A DNA stretch of 64,000 bases, taken from Sitta carolinensis (lineage: Eukaryota > Chordata > Aves > Passeriformes > Sittidae). This document shows, one piece after another, positions 12,817 to 27,109 of the stretch (positions are counted from its first letter, which is position 1; every line of letters begins with the position of its first letter). The notes under the pieces were generated by a model. The model worked only from the letters and a program-made list of their open reading frames with translations, did no database searches and was not told where the DNA came from. The stretch lies in assembly GCA_032173965.1 (NCBI GenBank), contig JAVUNC010000004.1:62742501-62806500 (forward strand), given 5' to 3'. Made by a program: the position numbers and the translations under genes.

Positions 12817-13519
12817 CTGGAAGCAATATGTTCCTATGTTCCTGGTACTTAACTTGTTTTGCAGGAGGTACAGCTCATTAAAACACACTCAGAATGGTGC
12901 TGCTAGGAAAGCAGATTTTAAGTGAATGTTGGTGAGGTCTGCAAATCAGTCGAATTCTGCAACACAAGCACATTCACTACCTCCTGCAGTCAGAGGGGCT
13001 GTGGTTTTGCAAACATTTTTTTGCTGTGAGACCCAGAGTTGTTCACACAGAGGGACCAAAGCTCCTCTGATAGCTCCTCTCTAAAAGCCATCCAGCCACA
13101 TCCACGTAACACTGGGCTCCAACTAATTCAGTGATCTCTGGCAGGGTGGCGCTTCAGTGGGATTAGGTCAGCTCTATTTCTATCTGCTCACGTAGAGGCA
13201 ACAACAAAGACATGAAATACTTTTCCATATTTTGATATATAAAACTATTGCAAATTTGATAAAAGACTGTCCCCTCTCAACACCACTGTCTTCTCTGTCC
13301 CTTTTTCCTTGATTTTTACTACTTAAGTTGCAATTTTTTCAGTACATCTTTCTATTATGGCACCTAAAACATGGACACATGTTCATTTCTGCATTTAGGC
13401 TCAATAGGAAGACTTGTACAAATGTTAAGAACATGCTCTAACCCTTTCCTGGCACATTCCATCCAACAGTATGGAACATCTTGCCATGAACTGACACTCA
13501 GCCTCACATAGGCATTGTC

Positions 13520-13612
13520 TCCACTTCACATTGGAGTAGGACACAGAACAGTTACAAAACTTCCCCAAGGTCATTGTGAAGTCTCTGTCAAAACAAGAAT
13601 AGAACACATATG
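13520..13612 (-). repeat. MIR-like (CORE-SINE) fossil
   Basis: The text follows the reverse complement of the MIR core in order: an ACACAGAACAGTTA-like block, then ACTT-CCCCAAGGTCA, then AAGTCT, then an AGAATAGAACAC-like end, matching the classic pattern of a tail-to-core MIR read backwards. Identity is clearly low. MIR-type elements predate the split of mammals and sauropsids, so a decayed copy in a bird is plausible. I judged this by eye; a profile search would settle it. Confidence 0.5.
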
Positions 13613-14741
13613 ATTGCCAGTTTCTACTTTAGCTATATGATTATTTCCCTGACACACAATATCTCTTTATGCATATGTCCTTAGTAATAAAAAATAAGGA
13701 AAAGAAATATATCAAATATATGTGATGCAGTCTGTAAGCAGAACTCTCTCTAAACAATGTGTCTTTCAAATTTTTCCATGGGGCATCAACATCTCTTTAA
13801 GGACTTTATCATCATTACTGACACATAATCATTCCTTGCAGGTGGAAAACATTGTGCTGAGAGATAATTGGGATAGTTATTGGATATGACTCCTCACTGG
13901 TTTTAAAGCAGTATGAAGGCATGATTGCATTCTGCTCAAAGAAAAGAATTAATATTCTCTGCATTTATGTCAGATTGAGTGATTTATGGGAATTGTAAGT
14001 ACTGCATTAGATTATAAGGTCTAACAATATCTGATAGGATGCAATGCAAACTTAAAATATGGATGCTTTCCCCTCTGAGAGTGGAAAACCTGTCTTGGCT
14101 ACTGGAGTCACATTTGCTATTGGTTTATCTGGGTGGGGTAATTTGATCTCAACTTATTTGGAGGAAACTGTCATCTCACAGTGCCACACTCATTGTAAAG
14201 GGAACAAATATTTTTGAAAACCCTTCCCAAATAAGTGGGCATATTAATGAAAAAAATCTGGTGTCTGCAAATGAGCAGTTTGCTGACACATTTGTGAGCA
14301 ATCCATCACTTTTAGGAATCCTGTTTGTTGTGGACAGCTTGGGAAAAAAATGGCTAAGAAAACTCTGGTTCCTCAAATAAGGGCTTGGGCTTGAGAGTAT
14401 GAGGGAGAAAAAGGGGATAGTTGGAGAGAGACATTTCTTTATCCTACAGGATCTTTTAGGGGAAAATCCCCTACCCAGAACAAGAAAAATACTATCTTCA
14501 TATAGCTAAGAAACCTCAAAAGAAGCATTAATTTTGTTGTTTCTTTGTTCTCCAGGATAATATTCACACATGCTATGTGTGGAGGTTCAGCTGTTTCTTT
14601 TCATTCGAGTTGTGTCACACCTGAAGAAGATTAAATAGATAAAAATATGTGCACTATGTGAACAGCAGGTGTGTGATACCAAGCAAACGAGGACAAGTAC
14701 ATTTCTGTAACAAAGTTAATATTTTGTCTTTAATTTAAAAT

Positions 14742-14814
14742 TGGTCTAGCCCAAAGCCCACTGGAATCAATGCAAGCTTCTGCATTAACTTCAGAGGGTT
14801 TTGGATCAAGGCCA
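14742..14814. repeat. Palindromic hairpin-type interspersed repeat, copy 1
   Basis: Two arms of about 35 bases are imperfect reverse complements: the left reads AAAGCCCACTGGAATCAATG and the right ends TTTTGGATCAAGGCCA. Strings of this kind (AAGCCCATTG-AGTCAATG, then GGATCAGGCC) recur in sauropsid genomes as short palindromic, MITE-like repeats. The element has no coding capacity. The family assignment rests on recalled consensus text. Confidence 0.6.
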
Positions 14815-17800
14815 GTATCATTCCCGTTGTTAGGACTCATTGTTTAATTTTAGTAAAAGAAAACTCTTTAATTTCCTTTTATAGAATAAAAAAAAAAACA
14901 TTACAAGACCAAATGTCAGTTGTGTCTATTTTTTTTATGACAAGCTTCTTCAGTGGCTACTTTGTCAATAGAATTTTTAATTTTTGGCATATTTCTAAGA
15001 TCCCGTTCAATGAAAAGGGATGTTAGAAATTAACAGCCCCAAAATTTACATCTCATGCTATAGAAGCTTCCCAGAATGGGGGGAGGAGAAAAAGTAAAGA
15101 AATCAGACATCATTTTATTGCCTAGGAAGAACTTTGGCTATTGTTCTTTGCTGCTTTCATGGGACATAATGTCACTGTATGCAATTCTACAGGCATTTCC
15201 AGTCATTGTTTCTTACACAGAATTCCCATTGAAGCCAGTAGCATGCTGCTCCATGGCAGGATACAGCTGTAAGGGCAGCGAATTTTATCCTAATGTAACA
15301 AGTCAGATGACTGCAAAGTCATCACTAAGCCAGGTGATGACACCAGTGGAGCTGAATTTCCTCTGAAAAAATTAAGCAAAACATGAAGATATAAGACACC
15401 AAGTCCAGATCCCCTTGCTGTTGCTCCGCAGCCAGATAAATTCAGGTGAAGTGTTTGTAACCTTCTCATTCTTCCAGTCATCTCCAAAAACTGAAGAGGA
15501 GAAAGCAAGCTCTTCCACTATACAGGCAAAACATCTTTAATGCCAAAATTCCACTTTCATCTTTCCTTAGACCAAACCAAAGCTTGCTGCAAAAATGTCA
15601 TGCCATATCTTCTCTATTTCACAGATATCTGACAAAGAAAACCACATGGACCTTTGAAAGCTGTAAGAGACATAGAGTTCTTTTACTTGTTTGGCTTTTT
15701 TTTGTTGGTTTTTTTTTTATTTTATTTTATTTTTTTATTTTTTTATTTTTTATTACCAGCACTTTATTTTATAAAGTCAGCACTTCATTGCTCAATCGTT
15801 ATTACCTCCAAAAGTCAGGTTTAATGGTAGCAGTTACTATCTCAGCCTAATTCTCAAGGGATCTGCCACCTGCCTCACTGAAACTAAAGTGGTGTCCACT
15901 TATATATTCTCAGTTTTTAACACATGTGGGTCCTTAACCATGAGATGCAGGGCAGCTATCAATAAATAAGTCCAGAAGAAACATCCTGTTATTGGAGGAC
16001 AAAACAGCCAGACACTCCTCAGACATAGGCTGTTTGGAATATTGCAGGATGTCCCAAACACTGCTCATGACCATGAATATGACTGCCTTCCTAAATGGCC
16101 CCCCAAAACCAAATATGTTGCATTTGAGACACCAGTGTCATGGATATGATTTCTCCAAACATTCAGTGTTATGGCTGTTTTCAAATTTTCATTATTATAT
16201 TGTGTATGAGGTGATTCTTAAGCTGATAGAAATGATTTTGTCAGTTTTATGAGAAATGGAAGAACAAGGGATATAGTCTCATTGTAAAAATAATTTAAAA
16301 AAAAAAAAAAAAGGTGGTAACACAGCTCCTGCAAAAATGTCTGATTCTGAGATGTGAAATTTAGCATGGGTCCCTTGTGCTTAGTTTCAGGGGAAAAATA
16401 GATTGAGTGATAATAAACAAGAGAAAAATCATTCTTGTGTGTGCTTGGTAGACAAGTAGCCTGAGGAAGAGTGTTTGTGATATCACCCATGATAGGGGAG
16501 AAAGCAGATACCATGTCATATTGATTCTCAGCAAATCTGGATTTTGTCCCACTTTCTGCCACTGGCCTCATGGGTAACACTGAGAAATCATTTTTCTCTA
16601 CTTTGTCTCTGCTTCCCAACTTTAAAATCAGGAAAACATATACTTAGCATTTTCTTTCTTCTTTTTTTCTTTATTTCCTTCTTCTCTGTGATCTCTCAGA
16701 CACCTCAACTAAGGATTCAGAAAACAGCTAGATAGTGTTGATATTATTGTTATGAACAGCCTAAACTAACATGAGAATAAACCAGAAATTATGACTCTAC
16801 AACTTTTTTTAACACAAATCATCCAGTGTTCAGTCTGGTACAAAATTGTTTTGTTTTAGAGGACAGAGAAACAACAAGGTAATAAGGCAATTTTCTTAAA
16901 GCAGCGATTGATTCAGGTTACTTCATACTTATGAAGTCCAGTTTGTATGTCTTTAATGTCTTCTCTAGTGAAATTACACAACTCCACTCAGGGAAACACA
17001 GAGGGCTGGAAACACCAAAAAAGTCAAACACAACATTTTAAGTCAAGTTTTTCAATTAGTAAATAGGTGGTTTCATTTTATGCATATTAAAAAAATTCTT
17101 AGTTGAAATTTTAGGAGATAAAATGCCGTTTCATTTAGGACTACATCTGCATGTGTGTGTGTGTATATGTGGGCACACATGTGCACCTATATACTTTAAT
17201 TAATGTTTGGTTCTGTAAAGCATTTTAGAAGAAATAAAAAGAAAAAATCTCATCTCTCAGCTTCTTTAATTGACAGTATCTCATTAAACTGAATGATTCA
17301 TAGGATTTATTTTATTCTGAGTGCATGGCAAAAGACAAGTCAAAAAGTTTCCTCAGACCCAAGGGCAACAAGGGAGTTGCTTTTTTCAAGAAACATGGCT
17401 GTGCAAAACTTGCAAAGTTTATGGAATCTCTCTGGTTTGTATTGCTTTACGAGATTTGACAGAGGAGTATTGTTTCCAGAAGTATAACTTCTTAATGTGT
17501 TTCCCAGAATTCTGAAAATATTGTATGTAGGCAGCAGTGGTCTAAGCGTCACCTGCATCCTGCTGGAATAAACTTACCTATACATGGTTAGAAGGGGGTA
17601 ATGATATATAAAGATACAATTTTTTTTTTTTTTTTTCAAGTAGAGTCTTAAGAAAGTTGGGGGTTTTCGAGTCTTACTCAAAGCTGTCGAGATACCAAGG
17701 ACATTTTTAGCACAGGAGAAATATAATGTAAAAGCTTTTGTGTTGAGCAAAACTTTCTACTTGGTTATTTATTAACATTTAGGAGACAGCCCAGCACCCT

Positions 17801-20800
17801 TCTTCCCCTGTCTCTTCATTCCACTAAAGGCATCACAGGTAGCATTGAAATGAGGTCTGAATACAAACTAACTTGATCCAGAAGTCACTTCTCAAGTAAA
17901 TTATCCTGGTCATTAGTACAGCTTAATATGGTATTTCCATTGATGTAAAGCACACACAACAAGTATTTTAAACCACTGCTGTCCTGTACTGGCCATGTGC
18001 ATCCAATTGATTGCTTTTTTTCTTTTTTTTTTTTTAATAATTCGTTTCTTTTTTTTTTTTTTTTTTTAATAATCTGTGAGCTAAAAAGCACTTATCATGG
18101 CTGCCACCCAGACTTTCCAATAACATTAAAACAAAGCAAAACAAAAGAGCCCTCAAATATTGACTCAGTAATCTATCTCCCTCCCTCAAGGAAAGCTCGC
18201 CTGCCATAAAATTCCAATCAGTTGCACACACACAATTATGAAAATATGGGTCTCAAAACTTCATTCAAAAGCCTGATTACACTAAATATAGATCAACACG
18301 TAATTTCTCCTTCCTTTCTATTTTTAAATCATGTTTTTGACAAACGTTGAAATTATAATGAATGGTTTAGATTGTTTTTCTTTCTTTTTTTGCATCAGAG
18401 GGTTTGTGGAGGGTTTCATGGGTTTAATAGCTATGTATTCTTTATTGCACCTTTAAAATACTAATAAAAGTGATGAAAAGGCATGAAAAATCATCACTGA
18501 TTGCCTAGGAATTCACTTAAAATACGATCTTTCCTTTGCTCAGTTATCATCTGTGGTGGTGTTTCCTTACAGAAATGGTAAAGGGCTAAAAGTTCTTAAT
18601 AAAAAACACATGCTTTTCTTTACCCCACCACCACACTTGAACGTATTCCCCTGAGGAAAGCTACACCAGGCTAACCACTGCAAGGCAGCCTTATGGTAAA
18701 TCAGATCCTTTTTAAAAAATGTATTCCCAGAAGGCTCACTTTAATACACTGTTTCAGAGAATACCTCTGTAGGATTGTCTTTTCCTTTGATAGGCTTGCT
18801 CTTCATATTTCGAAGCAATCTCAGCTGGTTAAAGGCAGGAACAGAACACACCATTTTGAGACAATTAAGCACCAAAGACCAGAATTTCTGGTGCAAACCT
18901 TAAAATACAGCGACACCGAGAAGCTCCTATCACGCTTGTGGCCAGGTCTCAGACACAATGGGCCTTCTAGTTAAAAAGTGAAAAGTGGGTTGTTAAGGGT
19001 GTTTTTTATTTCTGTTTTGAAAGTTGATGTTCACTTGAGGAAATATCACCCCCCACACACATAAAATGGGAATTACTCAGCAGCCAGACTTGTCTTGGAA
19101 CAAAAAAATTTTAAGCCAGATCTTCCCATTTGAAAATGGCATGTTGGGGTCTGCCAGAGATAATCGATTCCACATAAAACAGCTTCACTTCCTTGTTCAG
19201 GGGTGGTGACATAGCCTTGCACATTAAGGGGGGCAGAGGGGGAGAAAAGGATCTTAATTCAAAGACACAAAGAGAGCCTAGAACAAGCATTTGACCTTGC
19301 TCTGAAGGGGAAAAAAAAGTAAGTGCTAAAAGAAATTGGAAAAAAAATTTAAAAAATTGTGATTGGAGAAATGAGAGTATCAGATCTGCTGGGTTTCTGG
19401 CAAAGCTGCTTTCCAGAATGGTTAGAGGGACAAAATGCCTTACAAAACACTCCCCATTGTCCACCATGCAAGCAGCTTCAAAAGCACACTAGGAAGGGAC
19501 TTCTTCATGATGGTGACAGGCACAAGGAAGGTTACTGGGTTAGGAAGAGGCTCCTTTTCTCTGTAATTTCTCTCTCAGACTGTGAGAGGTTAAAATGGTT
19601 AAGCAGTTTTCCTTCACTCTGTATTATGGCTCATTCCTACAAGCAATAAAATGAAGGAATTACTTGTAAGGGCAGAAATGTCATTATTTTTGCACTCATC
19701 CTGACCCCAGCATCTAAAAATACAAAATGCTGGAATCTGTGGAGCAGGTGACATTTTAAAAAAGGGCCCAGGGAAGTCTAATAGTGTAAAGGCTAAATGT
19801 ACTTAGGAGGTGGAGGAACAGAAATAGAGAGATATCTCTGCTTCTGACCTAGGCCTAACAAGATTGGCCACATAATTCATTTCAATGACTCCTTGTCTGT
19901 GCAGTTTACCTCTGGGTTTAGACAGAAACATTTCTCTTTAGCATAATGGATCACAGTGTCAAGTTGCCTACCTTCTGCCTCAGAATGGGGTTAATTTTAG
20001 CTTGATCCTCATGTTGAACACACAAGGAATATATATGACTCATCAACCTTTGCCAAAAGCATAAGATACATTTCTGAAACTCAAAGGCTATCTGCTATTT
20101 GAAAAGGTTTGGCTGCCTTATATTAATTGAATCAAGCTTCCTTTAGGTCTCCAGCAGCCCTACAGAAGTTACACAAAAAGGTACATGCAATTTCTAAAAT
20201 GCTGTATCACAGTTCTGCAATCCCTTGGGTTTTTATTTCTGTTTTTCTTTCTAGCAGCCTCACCATACACCCGGCCAAAATCAAGTACTTAATTCTGCTT
20301 CCACAGGGATACTGCATTATTTCTAGTGTATTAGCTAGTATTTATCCTGCAGGCTCTCGTTTGTGAGCATGATACAGCCTGAAGAATCATGCATTTGAGC
20401 AGGTGTTAAAGAATTAATGGAATGGTAAGCAAAAGATCTTTTTACTCTTCTTGACTGGAAGGCAGACATGGCTAAACACTGAATCACATGAGTAAAATTT
20501 CAAGGAGTCTATGAGAAGTCCAGTAATGATGGCCACATGGTTTGAGACAAATAAAGACATTTTTTTCTGTATTTCCCTAAGTTATTTTGTTGTAATCAAC
20601 AAATACCCACAAATAATGACTGCTCTCCACTCCAATTTCCAACTCCTATATGTAGTCAGGCCACCTACAAAGGTGTAAGCAAAATATTCAAAGGGCAGAA
20701 TAGAGTAATCGTAGTAAGGGAATTTTAAGCACTTCCTGTCTCAGAGGACCTAGATTTTTTTTTTTTTTTTTTTTACATTACTTTTTCAGAGCAGATTTGA

Positions 20801-21999
20801 CCTAAGGCTAAAATCCCTGCTACACTGCATATCATAACAAAAAACTCATGGGCTTCACCACAGCCAGGCTTTCACTTAAGGACCCTGTAGCACACTTTGC
20901 TGCTGCAAGCCAGAAGCAAGTCCAAAGAGCAGATATGTCAAGCAAGCTGGTGGCATTGCTTAAGAGGCATCTCTTTACCTGCCACATTAGCAGCCTGTGA
21001 AAGATGCAGCTCCCTGTGGACAGGATCCAGTATTTCACATGGCTGTTCTGCTTCCCCAAAGCATAATGACTCATCAGATTTAGCCAGGAGCCCCACCAAA
21101 AAGCATCAGCCACACATTGCTTTGCCATTTACTGCGATATTTACTTTGCCCTCCTTACACAAATGTTTTTCCCTGTGCTCATCTTCCCAGCAGAGAAATC
21201 AGGCAGACCAATGCTGGGGTGCTGCAGCTTTGGCAAAGTGCTTCTCTAGCAGCATCTTTCTTGCCTTTCCTACTTCAGAGAATATCAAACCCCATCTCTT
21301 CTTCTCTAGCCCCACAGGAACAACCCTTTAGTCAAAGCATGGCCATGTTTGCTGTCAGAGCCAGATGCCATCAAGGGCAACACCAGCTTTTTGCCACCTA
21401 GCCCCTCCGTGCCAGCTACAGTGGGAGACACTGTCACTGCATTGAAAATTTTTTTTCAGAAGCAAAGTCAACCCCTCTGAGATGCGAGAGCCTCCTGTTA
21501 TAAATTGGCATAGTTCCATTAAATTTGTGCTGAGTTACACCATTTGCAACCCTAAGTCTATCCTCTTGTGTATATGAATTATGAAATAGATTTTAGTTAC
21601 AGTATCCCACGTTGCTCCTCAAGTAATAAACCATATAGCATTCCCAATCTCCTTAGATGCATGTTTAGTAATACCTTATAATTTTTTTTATAATTTTCCT
21701 ACCTTCGCTAATTTCATTAACTTAATGGTCAATGTCTTTATGCATATTGAAAAACCTCAGGTTAAAAATGGTTGTACAACAGAACTACAAAAGAAAATCA
21801 TAGTATTCGATTGGAATACAATTGGCAAAAATAAAGAGGTTCTCATTCATTCTTTAGTTATATTTTTTAAGCAGAGCACATAATCAAGCTCCAGATTTTG
21901 GATGCATATGAAATATGAACCTTAATCTAAATGAAAAGTAACCTCCACGATAATGGGATGGAACAAAAACCATAGCTCCTAGCACTCCTAAAATTTGGG

Positions 22000-22120
22000 G
22001 GTTTCTAAATCTGGACTTGAAATTTATGGCTTGTGCCTACTCAAATAAACTTCTATTTAAAACCATATTCCAATAAACTTCTATTTTGTGGTTTGAGCCT
22101 ATTTAAGTAAGCCCTTTAAA
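22000..22120. repeat. Degenerate tandem duplication
   Basis: ATAAACTTCTATTT occurs twice (about 22046-22059 and 22073-22086), followed by a third looser version, with GCCTA-TCAAATAA-like text between. It is a local imperfect duplication in AT-rich DNA with no further recognisable identity. Confidence 0.5.
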
Positions 22121-22129
22121 ATTGAGTTC

Positions 22130-25100
22130 TATTTATAGGCCCCAAATTTATTTACAGTATCATTTTTTATGATTTCAGGATTAGCTATATCTTTATGTAA
22201 ATAAGAACCTTTGTTCAGAGGATATTTCTCCCTTCTTCATCCTTGACCATAATCTAGGGGATGCAGCAGAAATAGTTACATCATATGTTTATTATTAAAA
22301 AATAAATCGCTTATTGGCAGTGCTTCACAATAAGAACACAGAGGAAAGATGAACGTGAGAGGGTGAGAAGATTTTAGCTCCTCTTATTCCCATAATTTCT
22401 TTCTTTTCTTCTTGTCCTTGACTATTGCTAAAATTTATGATCTTTTTACACAGTGTTAAAAAACATCAGCCAAATGAAATTATTACCTTTTTTTATATAT
22501 TCTTTCTGCCAGACCATTCTTTTTTAGGTGCCATTCTTTATTATCCACTGCCATCAATGTTTGCTTTTTCTTTTTTCTTCTTTCCTCATCTCTTTCCTTT
22601 CATCTTATCCAAAACTCTGGCAGTCTTTTTCCTTCTGTTAGTACCCTTTTCCTCCTGTTTGGGACCAAAAAATGATGGTGAACTCAGGTGATCCTCAGAG
22701 ATAGAAGTGTGTGTGACTGTGCCAGAGTCACATTGCAGTATTAGGGCTTTCATAGTTTCCTTATCTCCCCATTAGCACTTGAACTATACCTCTTTTTCAT
22801 AAGGCTCCAGGCTCTCTCAGGAGAGATGAGCAAAGAAATAGATGACAGTTGCCACTTCTAGGTTTTCCAAAAGTTGGCAATCAAAGTGAGAAGTCATGAA
22901 TCTACAGTACTGCTGCAATATCATTTTCTGTAGACCTAAGACATAAATTGTCATATGATTCCTTTAGGCTCCCTTACCTCATATGCTGTGTTTTTGTTTT
23001 AACAAAGAAAAAGGTCCATCCTTTTTTTCCATTTCAACTGAGGAGACATGACAAAAGGCAGAGTTTTCATGAACTAATTACAGTCCTTTGGAAATTACCT
23101 TTTGTGCTAGGAAAATATTTTTTTTTCTACTGATGAGAAAGTAAGCAGTATGAATAAAAAGTACTATTTAAAGAAAGAGTACAGTTACATAACCTTTCCA
23201 CAAAATTCAGACAATTTTTTAGCTCCTCTTTGCAAGAAGTATGCTACTTCCGCAGAATTATACACACAATAATCTATAAAAAGATTTCTATACAGAAAAA
23301 AATAATGGATTTCTTTCCCTTTGGAAGAGAGTATTGCCTTATGTCAGTGCACATTCACCATTCAACAAAGCCATCACATTTTGCCACATTCTAGCAGCAG
23401 AACATGCCTGTGTACACTATTGTGTCCTTAGCTTGAAAATCAAGGAGAAATGTGTGCACACACTTAATGACAGACTCCAGCCCCTCAGGGTGCAGGTTCA
23501 CAGTCATCAGGAGCTGATCTGGGGCCCCACTATCACCAAAACAGAGCTCTAGCTCAGGAGGCAGTTGCCTACGCTGGAAAACTGTGATCATTATTTCATT
23601 TTTTTGTTGCTGATATGGTCTAGAAGGACATGTGAGTCGTCCTCCCAGCCTGGCACAGCATTTACCAGCACCACTGGTAAATGGTGCATTTACCAGCACC
23701 ACTGACAGAAATCTGGTTGAAACACAACCAAATTGGGTGGCATTTAAAGAAGGTATATATTGTACCAAGAGCGGTCACGTAAGTTAAAGTGTAAATTACA
23801 TTATTTCACCAGCAAAATCTGCACAAGGAAACATTTACTATAAACTGTGTCTGCAGAGTATTCCCCACTTTGGGGTAGTGCCAAGAAAGCAAAGGCATGA
23901 ACCAATACTCAGGGAGGATAAGAACAGGGTTGGGGATTTTTCTACTGCTAAAAACTGTATGCAAAACTGTTATCTGTTCTTCAGTGTTTGGCCAGTGTGT
24001 GAGAGAACCCCACATGTAGTTTGTAAGCATAAAGGTGTAGCTCAGGCTTGCAGGTTCCCTCAGCAAACCCAACTAGCATGGGAAACAGACCAAGATGTGT
24101 ATGGTACCCTAAAGTCATGAATTATTCATGTCATTCATTTTAACTGCTATCTCCTAGAACCCCTAGGTGAACGTTTCCTTTTCAAGCTGTATGTAAAATG
24201 CATTGAGATAGACACAGTTGTTTGGATGGAGACACCAGATTTGCATCTGTGTGAGGAATATTTGTCCTCTCTCTCTCTCTCTCTATCTCCCCCAATGAAG
24301 TGCAACTGAGTCATTATTTCTCATTTTAATAGAAACCAGCAGGGTATTTTTTATATAAGAAAAAACAAACATCATGTGAATCATGCATAAAATCTTTTAT
24401 TTTTCCACAAAGGGTAGAACCCTGAAAAGAATTGTTAACAAATAGTGGCATACTACTTTTGGTGCCTTTCTGCTGGCCAGAAAAAAAAAAGCAGCAACAA
24501 CAAATAAAAACATCACAAAGAAGCTCCATGGTTTATCAACTATACCACTGAGCCTCTTGGCCATCACCGTAAATCTCTTCAAATTCTTGCTCCTGTTTTG
24601 ATGGAAAACATTCAGTTCTATAATAACAGTACTTAGATAACCTGTACTTGACCTGTCTTTGGATAGTGATGATTTTCCATACAAGATGTTTTACTGTGAT
24701 AACACAGTGATTCAGACACTCTGTCTTAAGGCAGCTGGTGTACAAGTGCCTGGCTCTGGAAATTTTTTTTCTCCTCTGCTATTTGAATGTAAGCTGCACG
24801 CTGAAGGCCTTTCATGCCAGGCACATTTTCAAAGTATTCTCCCAGTTAATGCATTTCCATTAGAATTCCACTGTTTTTTATTTCAAGAACACAGCACTGC
24901 ACCCATGGGAACTGAGCTTTTCAGGTGTTAAAGAGGATTTGTTATAAAGAAAGTGATTATAATAGGATTTAATGTAATTGAAAGTCAAGGTACAGTAGCC
25001 ATACACTGTATCAGAGACAGCATTAAACTTGTTTTGTGAGTGAAGGAGTTTTGCTAAGTAAAACCTGGGGCCACAATGAATGAACCAGGGTGGAAGACCT

Positions 25101-27100
25101 CCTGCTGTTGAGCTCCGTTCATTAGCCAGTGCTGTCCTGACTGCTTTGCTCCCCAGAGAGGCAGGGCAAGCAGCAGAGCTGAACTACCAGAGGCTTGTAA
25201 CAGCATGAAAAAAACCTTCGGAAATAGCAGAGGCAGCTCCCATGGATTCAGCCCATCCACGCAAGTCCCCATCCTGCCGTTTGTCACCAGCTCTGGAAGA
25301 AAGTGTTTCCAGCCACAGCCCCAGGTAGGTCACACAGATGGCCTGGCATGGCAAAGCAATGCTTTTGTGCAGTGTCACAGGACCAACGTGAAACTAATTT
25401 GACTCCTCCACAAATTCGCTGAATTCCTCTGTACCACCTACCCCACTGGCAATCAAAGGACTTGTCAAAACTCTCTGGAAGAACCCTGTTCCCCTTAATT
25501 GCTTTCCTTGCATCCTTGAAATCCTGTGGACAGATGGGCTTACAGTATCTCACATATTTAAATAACCCTTATTATCAAGTAATTGCCATTCTTCAGAATT
25601 TTCATCTTCTTTTTTCTTATCATAGCTTGCACTCTTTACTTTTGGCTTCATTCCTGCTCTCTCTCCATTTTCCAGAGGATCTTGCTTACCTCAAACAGCA
25701 TTTTGAACTTCGCCATTTAATCGTAATTTGTTTTCTCTTTCTTCCTGCTTTCTTTTTAGCTGCTTCTCTGAGTGCTACAATGTCCTTAGATAACTTCTTT
25801 CTCGATTGGATGTGGGTTGTAGAAGTCACTGCTATTATCTTTTATTACACTTCTTCCCTTTTTGCTATTCTTCAATATTATGCATTCAGTAACTTCTCCA
25901 GATCAGAGGTCAGGAATTCAGACTCGCTAGTATTTGGGCACTTTTATATCCCTAGCTGACTTGGTCAAAATGTTTTTCATTTAAAAGACAAAAAAGTCTC
26001 TTTCAATAAAAATGTACTTTCAAGGAAAGACAAATACATACTTTACAATGTTTTCCACAGCAAAGAGAATTGTTCCAGAAAGAAATCAGTTCAGATGAGA
26101 CCAATCCCAACTAGGCTGAAGCTTTTACCAAGCTATTGATTCAGTTTTCACTTTTCACAGGAAATCTCAAACAAAAAGCCTGACATTTTTCTTTCAGATT
26201 TCCTAGAGATATAATTGGCATTTGGAGGTCACGATAAACGTAGGTGACTGCATACATCTGCCCTTAAAAAAAAAAAAACAGTGATATTTCTGTGTTTTGG
26301 ATCTTCATGAATCTCATTCTTCACATTGAACAAATATGTTTAGCAAAAGGACGCATTTTCATGCACTACAGCAAGTGTAATTTTCTCACAAACAGTTCTT
26401 TCCTAACTGATGTAGAATGCACGCTCGAATTTGAGTCAACCACAAACCAAACAACTTGGGGTTTGCTTCATGTATGCATATATGAACCAGCATCATAATC
26501 ATCATGATACACCACTCCTTCACTTTGCCATCCCTGAAATGCAGGCCCCTCAGTGGTGTTGCATGGCAGCAATTGCAAGGGCAGGAGCAGCAACCAGACA
26601 GCTCCAGTTCTGAGCAGTATGTGCCTGGATGGTTTGCTTCTCATGCCTCTCCCCTTCCACAGCTCAAAAGCTGCATGAGTGTAAAGAGCAGACATTCTGC
26701 TGGGAGCAGGCATCAACCAAGGAATGCAGGTTCTCGTTTCAGAAAGGAAACAAATAATGTACCATCACCTGAGGAGGTGGAGGGTGTTGGGACAGAGGAG
26801 AGAGGGGTGGCTGTTTATTTTCAAGATTCCTTGCTTCTTGTCTTGCATTTCCACTTTAGCGTTCTCCTAGACATGGCATAAAGCTGGAAATCCCAGATTA
26901 CAGTCCGGGCAGCATCTGCAACTCTGCACCATCTTTTATTCCATTTCCCAACTGTGCAGTGACCACGTGCTCCAAGCATTCCTCATCCATAGAAGAGAGA
27001 AAGCTGTTTGCACTATTACTTCCTTTATTTCTGCCAGTCGTTTTTGAGACAGGATTTGTATTCTTTCTTTCTGAGGAAGGAAAAAAAAAAAAAAAAAAAA
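22130..27100. other. Non-coding stretch, no gene recognised
   Basis: The stretch includes the longest open frame of the window (25462-25959, plus strand, 165 codons). It is rich in Leu, Phe, Ser and Tyr, as expected from T-rich DNA, and has hydrophobic stretches but no motif, no promoter and no overlap with a splice pattern. A CT microsatellite lies at 24267-24284 and an A20 run at 27081-27100. Overlapping frames near 26431-26881 on both strands are also unconvincing. Confidence 0.55.
23658..23704. repeat. 28-bp tandem duplication with internal hairpin
   Basis: The 19-base string starting GCATTTACCAGCACCACTG occurs at 23658-23676 and again at 23686-23704, a period of 28. The first unit also contains TTTACCAG and CTGGTAAA as inverted arms, so it can fold on itself. 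It is directly visible and was probably made by replication slippage. Confidence 0.9.
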
Positions 27101-27109
27101 CAACATGGC

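Larger units (their letters stand above)
12860..21990. other. Non-coding stretch with scattered fossil repeats
   Basis: No gene is visible. Apart from the entries listed separately, the stretch contains several homopolymer runs: T-rich 15702-15755, A 16297-16312, T 17620-17637, T 18021-18067 with breaks, and T 20756-20774. The largest open frames (144 codons at 20897-21331 and 133 on the minus strand at 16218-16619) overlap frames on the other strand or in other registers and resemble no protein I recognise. T-box-type half-sites in opposite orientation occur at 14615-14622 and about 14668-14677; their meaning is unknown. Confidence 0.55.

Noticed and set aside
20897..21331. 144-codon plus-strand frame
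   Set aside because: It overlaps other frames on both strands, carries no motif, and looks like chance.
25462..25959. Longest open frame (165 codons, hydrophobic)
   Set aside because: Composition follows T-rich DNA, there is no motif, start context or splice support, and several hydrophobic stretches are expected by chance from Leu/Phe codons.
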